From a bacterium (GTDB lineage: Bacteria; Chloroflexota; Anaerolineae; Epilineales; Epilineaceae), in the NCBI GenBank assembly GCA_003576755.1, contig QEVT01000004.1, forward strand, positions 1-51,439: DNA of 51,439 nucleotides. The letters are read 5' to 3'. Below are positions 9,750 to 17,214 of the stretch, in pieces. The notes below the pieces were generated by a model. It was not told the origin of the DNA. It saw nothing but the letters and a program-made list of their open reading frames with translations, and made no database searches. The first letter of the stretch is position 1; every line of letters starts with the position of its first letter. The translations under genes and the position numbers were made by a program.

Positions 9750-10567
9750 GGCGCCGCGGCCGCCTGCACGACGGTTGCGATGCTCGGTCGCGCCACGATG
9801 ATCACCCGATGGGTGTTGCCCCAGCGCGGATAGCACGACACGAGGGTCAGCCGCTCGTCGGGCGTGGGCTCGATCCAGCGCGCGTTTTGCCGGCGCCGCT
9901 CCGCGCTGGCCTCGGACTCGCGCACCACGAGCTTGTGCGCCACCGTGTAGGCCCACGTCCGTTCGCCGGCGTAGAGGTAGATGGGGTCGCCAGCGTCGAG
10001 ATCGTACAGGTTCTGGAACACCGCGCCCTTGACGTTGTTGTGTCCCGAGATCACGATGTTGCCGACATCGCCGGGGCGCGCCGAGTCGGTGTGGAAACCG
10101 GCCGCGAAGTCGGCCGTCTCCCAGACGTTCCCCTGGGCCTCACCGTTGACGATCCGCGCTTCCCATCCCACTTCGACGACGGGAGCCTCGACCCCGATTG
10201 CCGGGATCATGATGTGGTCCGGCATCGGTGACGCACTGCCCTCTGCGCCCGCCCCAAGGTCCTTGCCGTCACCGACGCCCACAGCCGCAGCGGCCGTCCG
10301 CGACACGGGTCGATCGTCCAAGCGCATGGGAGCCGGGGCCGAGGCCCCGGTCCCGCCATCGACGACCGCCGGGCTGGGCAACGCGTCGAACGCAAGGGAC
10401 GCGTCCGCCTGCCGTTCGATCGCGGCCATGTCATGCTCGCGCCAACCCTGAACCACGGCGGCGACGCCGAACAAGGCGGCGCCGAACAACAGCAGCGACG
10501 TTCCGAAGTACGCGATGAAGGCGTTGGCCAACCGGCGGCCGGCGCCGCGAATGGAGTGGGTCATCAT
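9746..10567 (-). CDS. Sortase-family transpeptidase
   Basis: 273 residues. Sortases cut a C-terminal sorting motif (LPxTG type) and link the protein to the cell envelope. An N-terminal membrane anchor (residues ~16-40) is followed by a low-complexity spacer and the catalytic barrel. The catalytic residues are H176 in VISGHNN, C245 in TLVSCYP and R254 in THRVIIVARP, so the enzyme looks active. It lies 40 bases after rsmG and overlaps selA by 4 bases. A good promoter within the end of rsmG serves it. An ATG pair (10567, 10564) could both start; no Shine-Dalgarno is visible. The class cannot be assigned by eye. A candidate substrate with LPETG is at 29446-32172. Confidence 0.9.
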   Translation of the reverse strand: MMTHSIRGAGRRLANAFIAYFGTSLLLFGAALFGVAAVVQGWREHDMAAIERQADASLAFDALPSPAVVDGGTGASAPAPMRLDDRPVSRTAAAAVGVGDGKDLGAGAEGSASPMPDHIMIPAIGVEAPVVEVGWEARIVNGEAQGNVWETADFAAGFHTDSARPGDVGNIVISGHNNVKGAVFQNLYDLDAGDPIYLYAGERTWAYTVAHKLVVRESEASAERRRQNARWIEPTPDERLTLVSCYPRWGNTHRVIIVARPSIATVVQAAAAP

Positions 10568-10582
10568 GTCACAACCAAATTA

Positions 10583-10611
10583 AGTCTACTGTTACCGCGC
10601 GGTCTCGTCAA
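10583..10611 (-). promoter_or_regulatory. Promoter for sortase-selA
   Basis: On the minus strand TTGACG (10606-10611), a 17-base spacer and TAGACT (10583-10588) form a good sigma-70-type promoter. The predicted start is near 10576, leaving a leader of only about 9 bases before the sortase ATG. Confidence 0.7.
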
Positions 10612-11627
10612 TCCCCTCGACGGTTGCGCTTGGCGGTCTCTGACCGACCCCCGTGGCGCGACGGCCGCGCACGCCTGGGCGCATGCGCCCGACCCGGCGG
10701 CGGGCGCCAGGCGGCCGTCAACGGCGCCCGTGCCGGCTCACCTGCGCGCCGCGGGAACACCTCCGGCGTCGGCGCGACCTTGTCGACGACGACGAGGTGG
10801 CGCGGATGCTCGATGCCGGGAAGCCGATACGGCACCACATCCGTCAAGCGTCCACCGAGGAGAGACAGCGCGGGTGTCAGGGCCGCCAGCTCGTCTTCGA
10901 TCCGGTCGCCCTTGAGGGCGAGCATGCGGCCGCCGACGCGCACGAGCGGCAGGAGGTACTCCGCCAGCACGGGCAGCGCGGCGACGGCGCGCGCCACCGC
11001 CACGTCGTAGGCGGCGCGGTGGGCGGCCTGGCGCGCCACGTCCTCGGCACGGGCGTGCAGCACGGTGCAGGTGTCGAGATCGAGGACCGCGGTGACGTGC
11101 GACAGGAACGCCGCCTTCTTGCCGACGGCCTCGACGAGGGTGACCCGCCAGGTCGGTCGGGCGAGCTGCAGCGCGATTCCCGGCAGGCCCGCGCCGGCAC
11201 CGACGTCGATGCAGGACAGCGGTCGCCCGGGGATGCCGGCGTCGCCCACGCCACGCAGGCAGACCAGCGAGTCGACGACGTGGAGGATCGCGATCTCGCC
11301 CGGACCGGTGATGCGGGTCAGGTTGACGCGCTCGTTCCAGCGCAGCATCTCGGCTGCAAAGCGCTCCAACTGCGCCACGACGGGCGGCGTCAACGCGTCG
11401 CCGAGCCCGAGCTCGGCGGCGGCGCGCTCCAGCAACGCGGTGTCGAGCGGCCTGACCGCCGCCGGGGGCTGGCTCGATCCGACCGGAGCCCGTTCTGGCT
11501 CTGCCGCGGGCTGGCGCGTGGGATCGGGCGCGCCAGCCGACGGGGGCTCGGGTTCGGATGGCGGCGGATGCCCTCCGGGGCTGATGTCGCCAGGCATGGT
11601 CGCGGGGGGTCGCTGGGGCTGAGTCAT
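10608..11627 (-). CDS. rsmG: 16S rRNA (guanine-527-N7)-methyltransferase
   Basis: 339 residues from the ATG at 11627. RsmG methylates N7 of G527 in 16S rRNA using SAM. The SAM-binding loop is [17 protein letters not shown], followed by [14 protein letters not shown] and the family block [11 protein letters not shown]. It is longer than the usual ~210-240 residues because of a ~70-residue Pro/Ala-rich N-terminal extension and a basic, Arg-rich C-terminal tail (~55 residues). A start further inside would remove the N-terminal extension. It is divergent from glyA. A TATACC box lies just before the ATG, so its transcript may be leaderless. Sortase and selA follow on the same strand. Confidence 0.93.
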   Translation of the reverse strand: MTQPQRPPATMPGDISPGGHPPPSEPEPPSAGAPDPTRQPAAEPERAPVGSSQPPAAVRPLDTALLERAAAELGLGDALTPPVVAQLERFAAEMLRWNERVNLTRITGPGEIAILHVVDSLVCLRGVGDAGIPGRPLSCIDVGAGAGLPGIALQLARPTWRVTLVEAVGKKAAFLSHVTAVLDLDTCTVLHARAEDVARQAAHRAAYDVAVARAVAALPVLAEYLLPLVRVGGRMLALKGDRIEDELAALTPALSLLGGRLTDVVPYRLPGIEHPRHLVVVDKVAPTPEVFPRRAGEPARAPLTAAWRPPPGRAHAPRRARPSRHGGRSETAKRNRRGD

Positions 11628-11632
11628 GGCTA

Positions 11633-11641
11633 TGGTATACT
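11633..11641 (+). promoter_or_regulatory. Extended -10 promoter of glyA
   Basis: TGGTATACT (TGn + TATACT) lies 92 bases before the glyA start. The GTATAC core is palindromic, so it may also serve rsmG on the other strand. No clear -35. Confidence 0.55.
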
Positions 11642-11733
11642 GGAACCCCTGCAAGGCCGCTGCGTGCCAGCCCGCGAGACCGGGATCGGACCACGGACGG
11701 CGGCATCGAGGGCTCACACGAACGGATCGACGG

Positions 11734-13017
11734 GTGACCGAAGCATACTCCCTTTCACGGCCATTGCAAGAGGTCGATCCCGAGCTGGCGGCCATCATCC
11801 GCAAGGAAGAGGACCGTCAGCGTCAGGGCATCGAGCTGATCGCCAGCGAGAATTACGCCAGCCGCGCCGTGCTGCAGGCAACCGGTTCGGTGTTGACCAA
11901 CAAGTATGCCGAAGGGCTGCCGCACAAGCGCTATTACGGCGGTTGCGAGTGGGTGGACGCCGCGGAAGACCTGGCGCGGCAGCGGGCCAAGGCGCTGTTC
12001 GGCGCGGACCACGCCAACGTCCAGCCGCACTCCGGTTCGAACGCCAACATGGCGGCCTACATGGCGCTCGTCGAACCCGGCGACACCGTGATGGCCATGC
12101 GCCTCGACCAGGGTGGCCATCTGACCCACGGGAGCCCTGTCAACTTCAGCGGCGTGTTCTACCGCATCGTCAGCTACGGGGTCGATCCGGCCACCGAATG
12201 CATCGACTACGCGGCGTTGGCGGAGCTGGCCGCCGAGCATCGTCCCAAGGTCATCGTGGCGGGCGCCACGGCCTACCCGCGCCAGATCGACTTCGAGCGA
12301 TTCGCCGAGATCGCGGCCAGCGTATCGGCGCGGTTGATGGTCGACATGGCCCACATCGCCGGTCTGGTGGCCGCCGACCTGCACCCGGACCCGGTTCCTG
12401 TCGCGGACGTGGTGACGTCCACGACCCACAAGACGCTCCGCGGCCCGCGCGGCGGGCTCATCCTGTGTCGGGCCGAGCACGCCGCCGCCGTCGACAAGAT
12501 GGTCTTCCCGCGCATTCAGGGCGGACCGTTGGAGCACGTCGTGGCGGCCAAGGCGGTGGCGCTGAAGGAGGCGATGCAGGCCGAGTTTCAGGCGTACCAA
12601 CGCCAAGTCATCGCCAACGCGCGTGTGTTGGCCGAGGCACTGACCCGGCACGGCTTCCGCATCGTGTCCGGCAGCACCGACAACCACCTGTTGCTGGTCG
12701 ACCTGCGCCCGAAGCGCATCACCGGCAAGCTGGCCGAGCAGGTGCTCGACAGGGCCGGCATCACGACCAACAAGAACATGATCCCCTTCGATCCCGAAAA
12801 GCCGTTCGTGACCAGCGGGCTTCGGCTGGGCACACCCGCGGTGACCACACGGGGCTTCGGCCCCGACGACATGCTGCGGGTGGCGGCGTGGATCACCGAG
12901 GCCATCGAGCACGCCGACGACGAGACGGTGCTCGGTCGGGTCAGGGCCGAGGTGGCCGAGATGACGGCGGCCTTCCCAGTGCCGGGAATCCGCGACGACG
13001 TGAGCGTGAGGGGCTGA
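11734..13017 (+). CDS. glyA: Serine hydroxymethyltransferase
   Basis: 427 residues, the usual length. GlyA is a PLP enzyme that interconverts serine and glycine while loading tetrahydrofolate with a one-carbon unit. Family blocks are [34 protein letters not shown] and [14 protein letters not shown], where K233 is the PLP lysine. The start is GTG at 11734, because residues upstream do not match the family and [11 protein letters not shown] gives a normal N-terminus. It is transcribed away from rsmG. A long inverted repeat follows the stop and separates it from the convergent lipoprotein gene. Confidence 0.97.
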   Translation: MTEAYSLSRPLQEVDPELAAIIRKEEDRQRQGIELIASENYASRAVLQATGSVLTNKYAEGLPHKRYYGGCEWVDAAEDLARQRAKALFGADHANVQPHSGSNANMAAYMALVEPGDTVMAMRLDQGGHLTHGSPVNFSGVFYRIVSYGVDPATECIDYAALAELAAEHRPKVIVAGATAYPRQIDFERFAEIAASVSARLMVDMAHIAGLVAADLHPDPVPVADVVTSTTHKTLRGPRGGLILCRAEHAAAVDKMVFPRIQGGPLEHVVAAKAVALKEAMQAEFQAYQRQVIANARVLAEALTRHGFRIVSGSTDNHLLLVDLRPKRITGKLAEQVLDRAGITTNKNMIPFDPEKPFVTSGLRLGTPAVTTRGFGPDDMLRVAAWITEAIEHADDETVLGRVRAEVAEMTAAFPVPGIRDDVSVRG

Positions 13018-13030
13018 CGGCGAGGGCCGC

Positions 13031-13079
13031 CGCCTTCCCGGGGTGCATGGTCGTGTCGCCGGCACGCCCGGGGAAGGCG
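13031..13079. terminator. Bidirectional hairpin between glyA and the lipoprotein gene
   Basis: CGCCTTCCC plus GGGGTGC on the left pair with GCACGCCC plus GGGAAGGCG on the right, around a loop of about 15 bases. Its position between two convergent genes fits a shared terminator. Confidence 0.6.
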
Positions 13080-13094
13080 AGAGGCGTCGAAAGC

Positions 13095-13550
13095 CTACTT
13101 GGCGGTGACGTTCACGCTGGCCACCACCGGCGGGTTGAGGGGCACGTGTGCGCCATCGGCCACCACGGCCATCAGCTCGTGCGGCCCCGGCGACAGCTCC
13201 ACCGTGAAGCAGCTCGTGCCGTCCCCGAGGTGGAGGTGCCGCTCGTCCTTGGCCATCGGGTCGGTGCTGGTCCCACCGCCATAGGCCGCCTTCTCGTCGG
13301 CGGTCGGGTCGATGACCAGATGGTGGTGCCCGCTCGCTTCCTTGACGTCGCCGGCCGCCTCGATGGCCAGCCCGTTGGCCTCGACGCAGACCTCGGCAGG
13401 GCTGGTGAGCTCGGCGCCGTCCGCGACGTTGGTGAAACGCACCGCGGCCCCGCCACTGGTGTCGGTCGTCGTTCCCGCCCCGCCGCAACCGCTCACGCCG
13501 ATGCCGATGGCCAGGCCGGCGGCCCACGCGTGCCGTCCGTATCGCTGCAT
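13095..13550 (-). CDS. DUF4399 lipoprotein
   Basis: 151 residues. A signal peptide ends in the lipobox GVSGC (Cys about residue 22), so the mature protein should be lipid-anchored outside the membrane. The rest matches the DUF4399 pattern: GHHHLVID, ERHLHLGDG, SPGPHELMAVVADGAHVPLNPPV. The His clusters suggest metal binding, but the function of the family is not established. A Shine-Dalgarno CAGGAGAG lies about 10 bases before the ATG, and a promoter with TTGACG and TATAGT is upstream. It is a single-gene unit, convergent with glyA and divergent from the tRNA-Val/infC unit. Confidence 0.9.
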   Translation of the reverse strand: MQRYGRHAWAAGLAIGIGVSGCGGAGTTTDTSGGAAVRFTNVADGAELTSPAEVCVEANGLAIEAAGDVKEASGHHHLVIDPTADEKAAYGGGTSTDPMAKDERHLHLGDGTSCFTVELSPGPHELMAVVADGAHVPLNPPVVASVNVTAK

Positions 13551-13616
13551 GATGTTCGTCTCTCCTGTCTTACCGAGGGGATACCGTCACGTGCGGCCGC
13601 TTTGCCGCAGGGCGGC

Positions 13617-13644
13617 ACTATAGCCCGATCAAGCACGGCGTCAA
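13617..13644 (-). promoter_or_regulatory. Promoter of the DUF4399 lipoprotein
   Basis: Minus-strand TTGACG (13639-13644), 16-base spacer, TATAGT (13617-13622). The leader would be about 60 bases. Confidence 0.7.
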
Positions 13645-13676
13645 GTCCTGCCGCCTGAGGCCGATGCCGGAAGGAT

Positions 13677-13705
13677 TTGCCGTCCCCGAAGGAGCCTGCT
13701 AAGCT
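13677..13705 (+). promoter_or_regulatory. Promoter of tRNA-Val
   Basis: TTGCCG (13677-13682), 17-base spacer and TAAGCT (13700-13705). The predicted start near 13712 lies six bases before the mature tRNA end. Read-through would also express infC-rpmI-rplT. Confidence 0.65.
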
Positions 13706-13717
13706 ATGGGTTCGTTC

Positions 13718-13791
13718 GGGCGGTTAGCTCAGTTGGCTAGAGCGCCACGTTGACATCGTGGAGGTCAGAAGTTCAAGTCTTCTACCGCCCA
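13718..13791 (+). tRNA. tRNA-Val (anticodon GAC)
   Basis: A full cloverleaf can be drawn. The acceptor stem GGGCGGT (13718-13724) pairs with ACCGCCC (13784-13790). The D stem GCTC/GAGC encloses AGTTGGCTA. The anticodon stem CCACG/CGTGG holds loop TTGACAT, anticodon GAC at 13752-13754. The T stem AGAAG/CTTCT encloses TTCAAGT. The discriminator is A; CCA is not encoded. It reads Val GUC/GUU codons. Confidence 0.96.
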
Positions 13792-13897
13792 CTTGCGGAC
13801 GCGGTCGTGCTCCGCATGGGTGCGCCGCGAGGTGTGGATCCGAACATGCGAGGCTGAGTTGCGAAGCAGCCTCGTTGCTTTTGTGCGAGGTGAAGCT

Positions 13898-14641
13898 ATC
13901 AGACGAGGACAGAGCAAGCGACCGGAACCCACGCCGGATCGGCAGCGGGTCAACGAAGAGATCTTGGCGCCGCGGGTCCGGTTGATCGGTGCGAACGGTG
14001 AGCAGCTCGGGGTCGTGTCGTTGCGCGAGGCCTTGAACGCGGCACGCGAGCAAGGCCTCGATCTGGTCGAGGTCGCCTCCAACGCGGATCCACCCGTGTG
14101 CAAGGTGCTGGACTACGGCAAGTTCCAGTACTTGCAGATGAAGAAGCATCGCGAGGCTCGCAAGTCCCAGAAGGTCACCGAGGTCAAGGAGATTCGCCTT
14201 CGCCCGAAGACCGATGACTACCACCAGGGGTTCAAGGTCAAACAGGCGCGGCGGTTTCTGGCGGCCGGCATGAAGGTCAAGGTGCGCATCCAGTTCCGCG
14301 GCCGCGAGATCACGCACCCGGAGATTGGACGGGAGCAGCTCAAGGAGGTCGTCGAAGAGCTGGCCGACGTCGCGGTGGTCGAGCAGCACCCGAACATGGA
14401 GGGCCGCTCGATGCTGATGGTGATGGCGCCGCTGGCCGCCGGTGCCGTCCAGCACGCCCGACCGGCGGCCGACGCGAGCCGAGGAGCACCGGTGGTCGCG
14501 GCCGGGGACGCCTCAGAGCCCGCCGATGCTGCGCTCGACGATCTGGACGACGACCTCGATATCGGTGGCGCGCCTGAAACCGACGACGGCGATGTCGACG
14601 ACACCGACGACGCGGCGACGACGCCCGAGACGACAACATGA
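13898..14641 (+). CDS. infC: Translation initiation factor IF-3 (probable ATC start)
   Basis: 247 residues if started at ATC. IF-3 binds the 30S subunit and checks start-codon and tRNA choice. The N-domain (RVNEEILAPRVRLIGANGEQ), the linker and the C-domain (KTDDYHQGFKVKQARRFL, RGREITHPEIG) are all typical. No ATG is in frame near the expected start. ATC at 13898-13900 is preceded at 4 bases by the Shine-Dalgarno GAGGTGA (13887-13893), and its product begins just before the conserved N-domain. GTG at 13883 is an alternative but has no Shine-Dalgarno. Rare start codons (AUU, AUC) are the known basis of infC self-control. Unusual: after residue ~180 there is a ~65-residue Ala-rich then Asp-rich acidic tail absent from standard IF-3. 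Confidence 0.93.
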   Translation: MRRGQSKRPEPTPDRQRVNEEILAPRVRLIGANGEQLGVVSLREALNAAREQGLDLVEVASNADPPVCKVLDYGKFQYLQMKKHREARKSQKVTEVKEIRLRPKTDDYHQGFKVKQARRFLAAGMKVKVRIQFRGREITHPEIGREQLKEVVEELADVAVVEQHPNMEGRSMLMVMAPLAAGAVQHARPAADASRGAPVVAAGDASEPADAALDDLDDDLDIGGAPETDDGDVDDTDDAATTPETTT

Positions 14642-14665
14642 GCAGCCCACGATAGGATCGTTCCG

Positions 14666-14878
14666 ATGCCAAAGATGAAGACACACAAGTCGACAGCCAA
14701 GCGGTTCAAGGTCACCGGTACCGGCAAGCTGATGCGGACCAAGATCGGCAAGAGCCACCTCCGCCGCAACAAGGCCAAGCGGGTGCGCCGCCTGTTCGAC
14801 GAGTATCTGGTCGTCACCCACAAGCCCAACGTCAAGCGCGTGCGCCGGCTGGCGCCGTCGCTCTGGAAGCACCGCTAG
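14666..14878 (+). CDS. rpmI: 50S ribosomal protein L35
   Basis: 70 residues, slightly longer than the usual 64-66. It begins [21 protein letters not shown], the L35 signature, and is rich in Lys/Arg for binding 23S rRNA. It sits 24 bases after infC and 14 bases before rplT, the classic infC-rpmI-rplT order. A weak Shine-Dalgarno (ATAGGA) precedes the ATG. No separate promoter or L20-type leader fits in the short gap. Confidence 0.98.
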   Translation: MPKMKTHKSTAKRFKVTGTGKLMRTKIGKSHLRRNKAKRVRRLFDEYLVVTHKPNVKRVRRLAPSLWKHR

Positions 14879-14892
14879 AAGGAGTTGCCCCG

Positions 14893-15243
14893 ATGCCACG
14901 CGTCAAAGGGGGACCGCAGACCCATCGTCGCCACAAGAAGATCCTGAAGGAGGCCAAGGGCTTCGACCAGGGCCGCCGCCGCCTCTTCCGCCGCGCCAAC
15001 GAGTCGGTGTTGAAGGCGCGCCAGTACGCGTACGTGCACCGCCGTACGCGCAAGCGAGACTTCAGGGCGCTCTGGATCCAGCGGATCAACGCCGCTGCCC
15101 GCGAGCACGGCTTGTCGTATAGCCGCTTCATGCACGGGCTCACGGCAGCGGGCGTCGACCTCGATCGCAAGAACCTGGCCGACATCGCCGTCAAGGACCC
15201 GTCCGCGTTCGCGGCCCTGGCCCAGCTTGCCGGCGCTGCCTGA
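14893..15243 (+). CDS. rplT: 50S ribosomal protein L20
   Basis: 116 residues, normal length. The N-terminus [19 protein letters not shown] and the block [24 protein letters not shown] identify L20, an early-assembly 23S rRNA binder. A Shine-Dalgarno AGAAGGAG lies before the ATG and overlaps the end of rpmI, so the two are probably translated together. The operon ends in a strong hairpin 60 bases downstream. Confidence 0.98.
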   Translation: MPRVKGGPQTHRRHKKILKEAKGFDQGRRRLFRRANESVLKARQYAYVHRRTRKRDFRALWIQRINAAAREHGLSYSRFMHGLTAAGVDLDRKNLADIAVKDPSAFAALAQLAGAA

Positions 15244-15303
15244 TGCTGGCGACGGGACCGACGCGGCACGTGGCGTTGGTTCTCTGACAACCCATCGAAG
15301 CAC

Positions 15304-15329
15304 GTCGAGGGCGCTCAGGCGCCCTCGAC
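15304..15329 (+). terminator. Hairpin closing infC-rpmI-rplT
   Basis: Perfect 11-bp stem GTCGAGGGCGC/GCGCCCTCGAC with loop TCAG. There is no clear T-tract. The next gene begins 34 bases later, so some read-through into the methyltransferase is possible. Confidence 0.7.
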
Positions 15330-15363
15330 TGCGTTCAGGGTCCGCGACAGGGGCGACCGTCGG

Positions 15364-16152
15364 ATGATCTCGAGCGCCAGCAACCCCAAGTTGCGCCACA
15401 TCCGAAGCCTGGCACGCGCCGCCGCCCGCGCCCGCGAGGGGCGCTTCGTGATCGAAGGCATGCGCCTGGTCGAGGACGCCCTCGACGCGGGCGTGGCACC
15501 GGCCTTGGCGGTTGTCAGCGCGGCGTGGGGCGAGTCGGAGCGAGCCGCCGCGTTGCTCGCCAGGCTGGGGGATCGATCGGTGCCGGTGTTCACGGTCGCG
15601 CCGGCGGTGTTCGCGGGGCTGGCGGGCACCGAGTCGCCGCAGGGCATCCTCGCGGTGGTGCCCAAGTCCGAGACACCCCTGCCGGCACGGCTCGACCTCG
15701 TGGTGGTGGTCGACGGCATGCGCGATCCCGGCAACCTCGGCACCCTCCTGCGTACGGCGGCGGCGGCGGGCGTCGACGGCGTGCTGCTGGCGCCTGGCAC
15801 GGTGGATGCCACCAACCCGAAGGTGGTCCGTGCCGCGATGGGGGCGCACTTCCGGATGCCCATTGCGGCCCGCGACTGGGCAGGCATCGCCGAAACCCTG
15901 CGCGCCGGATCGCCCGGGGGGGTGCCCGCGTGGCTGGCGGATGCCGGCGGCGAGCACGACTACGCGCGCGTGGATTGGGCCCTGCCGGCCGCGGTCGTGA
16001 TCGCCGGCGAGGCGCACGGTCCGTCCGATGCCGCGCGCGCGCTCGCCGCCGCCACGGTCCGCATTCCGATGCCGGGGGGCGTCGAATCCCTCAACGCCGC
16101 CACCGCGGCGGCGGTGATCCTGTTCGAGGCGCTTCGTCAGCGACGGGTGTGA
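15364..16152 (+). CDS. SpoU/TrmH-family RNA 2'-O-methyltransferase
   Basis: 262 residues. A small N-terminal RNA-binding domain (SNPKLRHIRSLARAAARAREGRFVIEGMRLVEDAL) is followed by the knotted SPOUT domain. The three family motifs are present: MRDPGNLGTLLRTA (~residues 119-132), MGAHFRMP and IPMPGGVESLNAATAAAVILFE near the end. These enzymes methylate ribose in 23S rRNA or tRNA; the exact target (G2251-like, or another site) cannot be told by eye. Such genes are often found after rplT in many phyla. It starts at ATG 15364 without a clear Shine-Dalgarno. The 109-base gap before the convergent oxidoreductase holds no strong terminator. Confidence 0.92.
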   Translation: MISSASNPKLRHIRSLARAAARAREGRFVIEGMRLVEDALDAGVAPALAVVSAAWGESERAAALLARLGDRSVPVFTVAPAVFAGLAGTESPQGILAVVPKSETPLPARLDLVVVVDGMRDPGNLGTLLRTAAAAGVDGVLLAPGTVDATNPKVVRAAMGAHFRMPIAARDWAGIAETLRAGSPGGVPAWLADAGGEHDYARVDWALPAAVVIAGEAHGPSDAARALAAATVRIPMPGGVESLNAATAAAVILFEALRQRRV

Positions 16153-16261
16153 GCCTCCAACGCCGTCGGTCGTGCCTTCGCACCGTCGAAGCGGGCTGGG
16201 CTTGCCACAGTCTCCCAGGATCCCGCCGCACCGTCAGGCGAGCCGCATGGCGTGGCCTGCC

Positions 16262-16894
16262 CTACGAGAACCGCTCCTCCGACCAGGGATCGCCGTGCAT
16301 GTGGTAGCCGTAGCGCTCCCAAAAGCCAGGCCGGTTGGCGTCGATGAACTCCAAGCCGCTCACCCACTTGGCGCTCTTCCACAGGTAGAGCTTGGGAACG
16401 AGCAGGCGCATGGGGCCCCCGTGTTCCGGCGCCAGCGGCTTACCCTCGTAGGTGTGGGCGAACATCACGTCGTCGTCGAGCAGCTCGGCCAGGGCCATGT
16501 TGGTCGTGTAGCCGCCGTGGCAGTGGATCATGACATGGTCGGCGCCGGGCAGCGGCTGGATTTGGCGCATCACCTCGGTGAACGGGATGCCGGTCCACTC
16601 GGTGTCGAGCTTGCTCCACCGCGTCACGCAATGGATGTCGCACACCTGCGTCCGGTTGGGGAGCGCCACGAAGGCATCCCAGCCCCACTCGCGGGGTTCG
16701 GCGACACGCCCCCACACCTGCAAGCGCCAGTCGGTTCGGCTCACGCGCGGCGTGCTGCCGTAGGTGAGGACCGGGAACTTGTCGGTCAGGACCTGGCCGG
16801 GCGGGACGCGCCCGGCACCGGGATCGTGCGCGCGCGAGGCATCGGCCTCGCGCAGTCGGCGGACGCGGTCGAAGGGATTGGGGAGGGTCGGCAT
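16262..16894 (-). CDS. Sulfite-oxidase-like molybdopterin oxidoreductase
   Basis: 210 residues, a single Oxidored_molyb domain. The probable Mo-ligating cysteine is C89 in CDIHCVTRWSKLDTEW, and the block GGPMRLLVPKLYLWKSAKWV is a hallmark of the short sulfite-oxidase-like family. No Tat or Sec signal is visible at the N-terminus (MPTLPNPFDRVRRLREADA), so it may be cytoplasmic, unlike YedY/MsrP. No YedZ-like membrane partner or heme domain is adjacent, so its electron acceptor is unknown. A Shine-Dalgarno CGGAG lies before the ATG. Substrate cannot be assigned from sequence. Confidence 0.9.
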   Translation of the reverse strand: MPTLPNPFDRVRRLREADASRAHDPGAGRVPPGQVLTDKFPVLTYGSTPRVSRTDWRLQVWGRVAEPREWGWDAFVALPNRTQVCDIHCVTRWSKLDTEWTGIPFTEVMRQIQPLPGADHVMIHCHGGYTTNMALAELLDDDVMFAHTYEGKPLAPEHGGPMRLLVPKLYLWKSAKWVSGLEFIDANRPGFWERYGYHMHGDPWSEERFS

Positions 16895-17214
16895 GCTTGG
16901 CTCCGAGGTCGGGACGGACGCGCACGGGGTCGGCGCGCCCGCACAGTCCGACGCGCCGTCGGCGGCGGGCCTTACGCGAGGGCGCGCTCCGCCAGGGCCC
17001 CGGCATGGTCAAGTCCTGCGTGCGCCACGCACGAGCGATCGAGGCTTGACGGCCGCTCGTTGCATCGCGTAGACTGCTTTCGGTATCGCTGATCGACCCA
17101 CGGGTCAACCGGGCACCGTGAGACGCCAAGTCGATGCGAGTCGGCGGATATCGGAGGCGAGTCGGTGTGCGCGTTCGTTCGGGAGAAAGGGACGTGCGGG
17201 GTGTCTGATGACCC
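16895..17214. other. Divergent intergenic region, 320 bases
   Basis: It separates the oxidoreductase from the O-antigen-ligase-like gene. I see one good plus-strand promoter (17046-17075) and no gene, RNA or repeat. A region of conflicting short frames near 17118 is not supported by codon pattern. Confidence 0.5.
17046..17075 (+). promoter_or_regulatory. Promoter of the polymerase-flippase pair
   Basis: TTGACG (17046-17051), 18-base spacer, TAGACT (17070-17075). Predicted start near 17082, giving a leader of about 130 bases. Confidence 0.7.

Noticed and set aside
10653-13658. 1001-codon plus-strand open frame
   Set aside because: Antisense or out of frame to rsmG and glyA, which are clear; it is a high-GC artefact.
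14642-14665. L20-type regulatory leader before rpmI
   Set aside because: The gap is only 24 bases, too short for the known structures.
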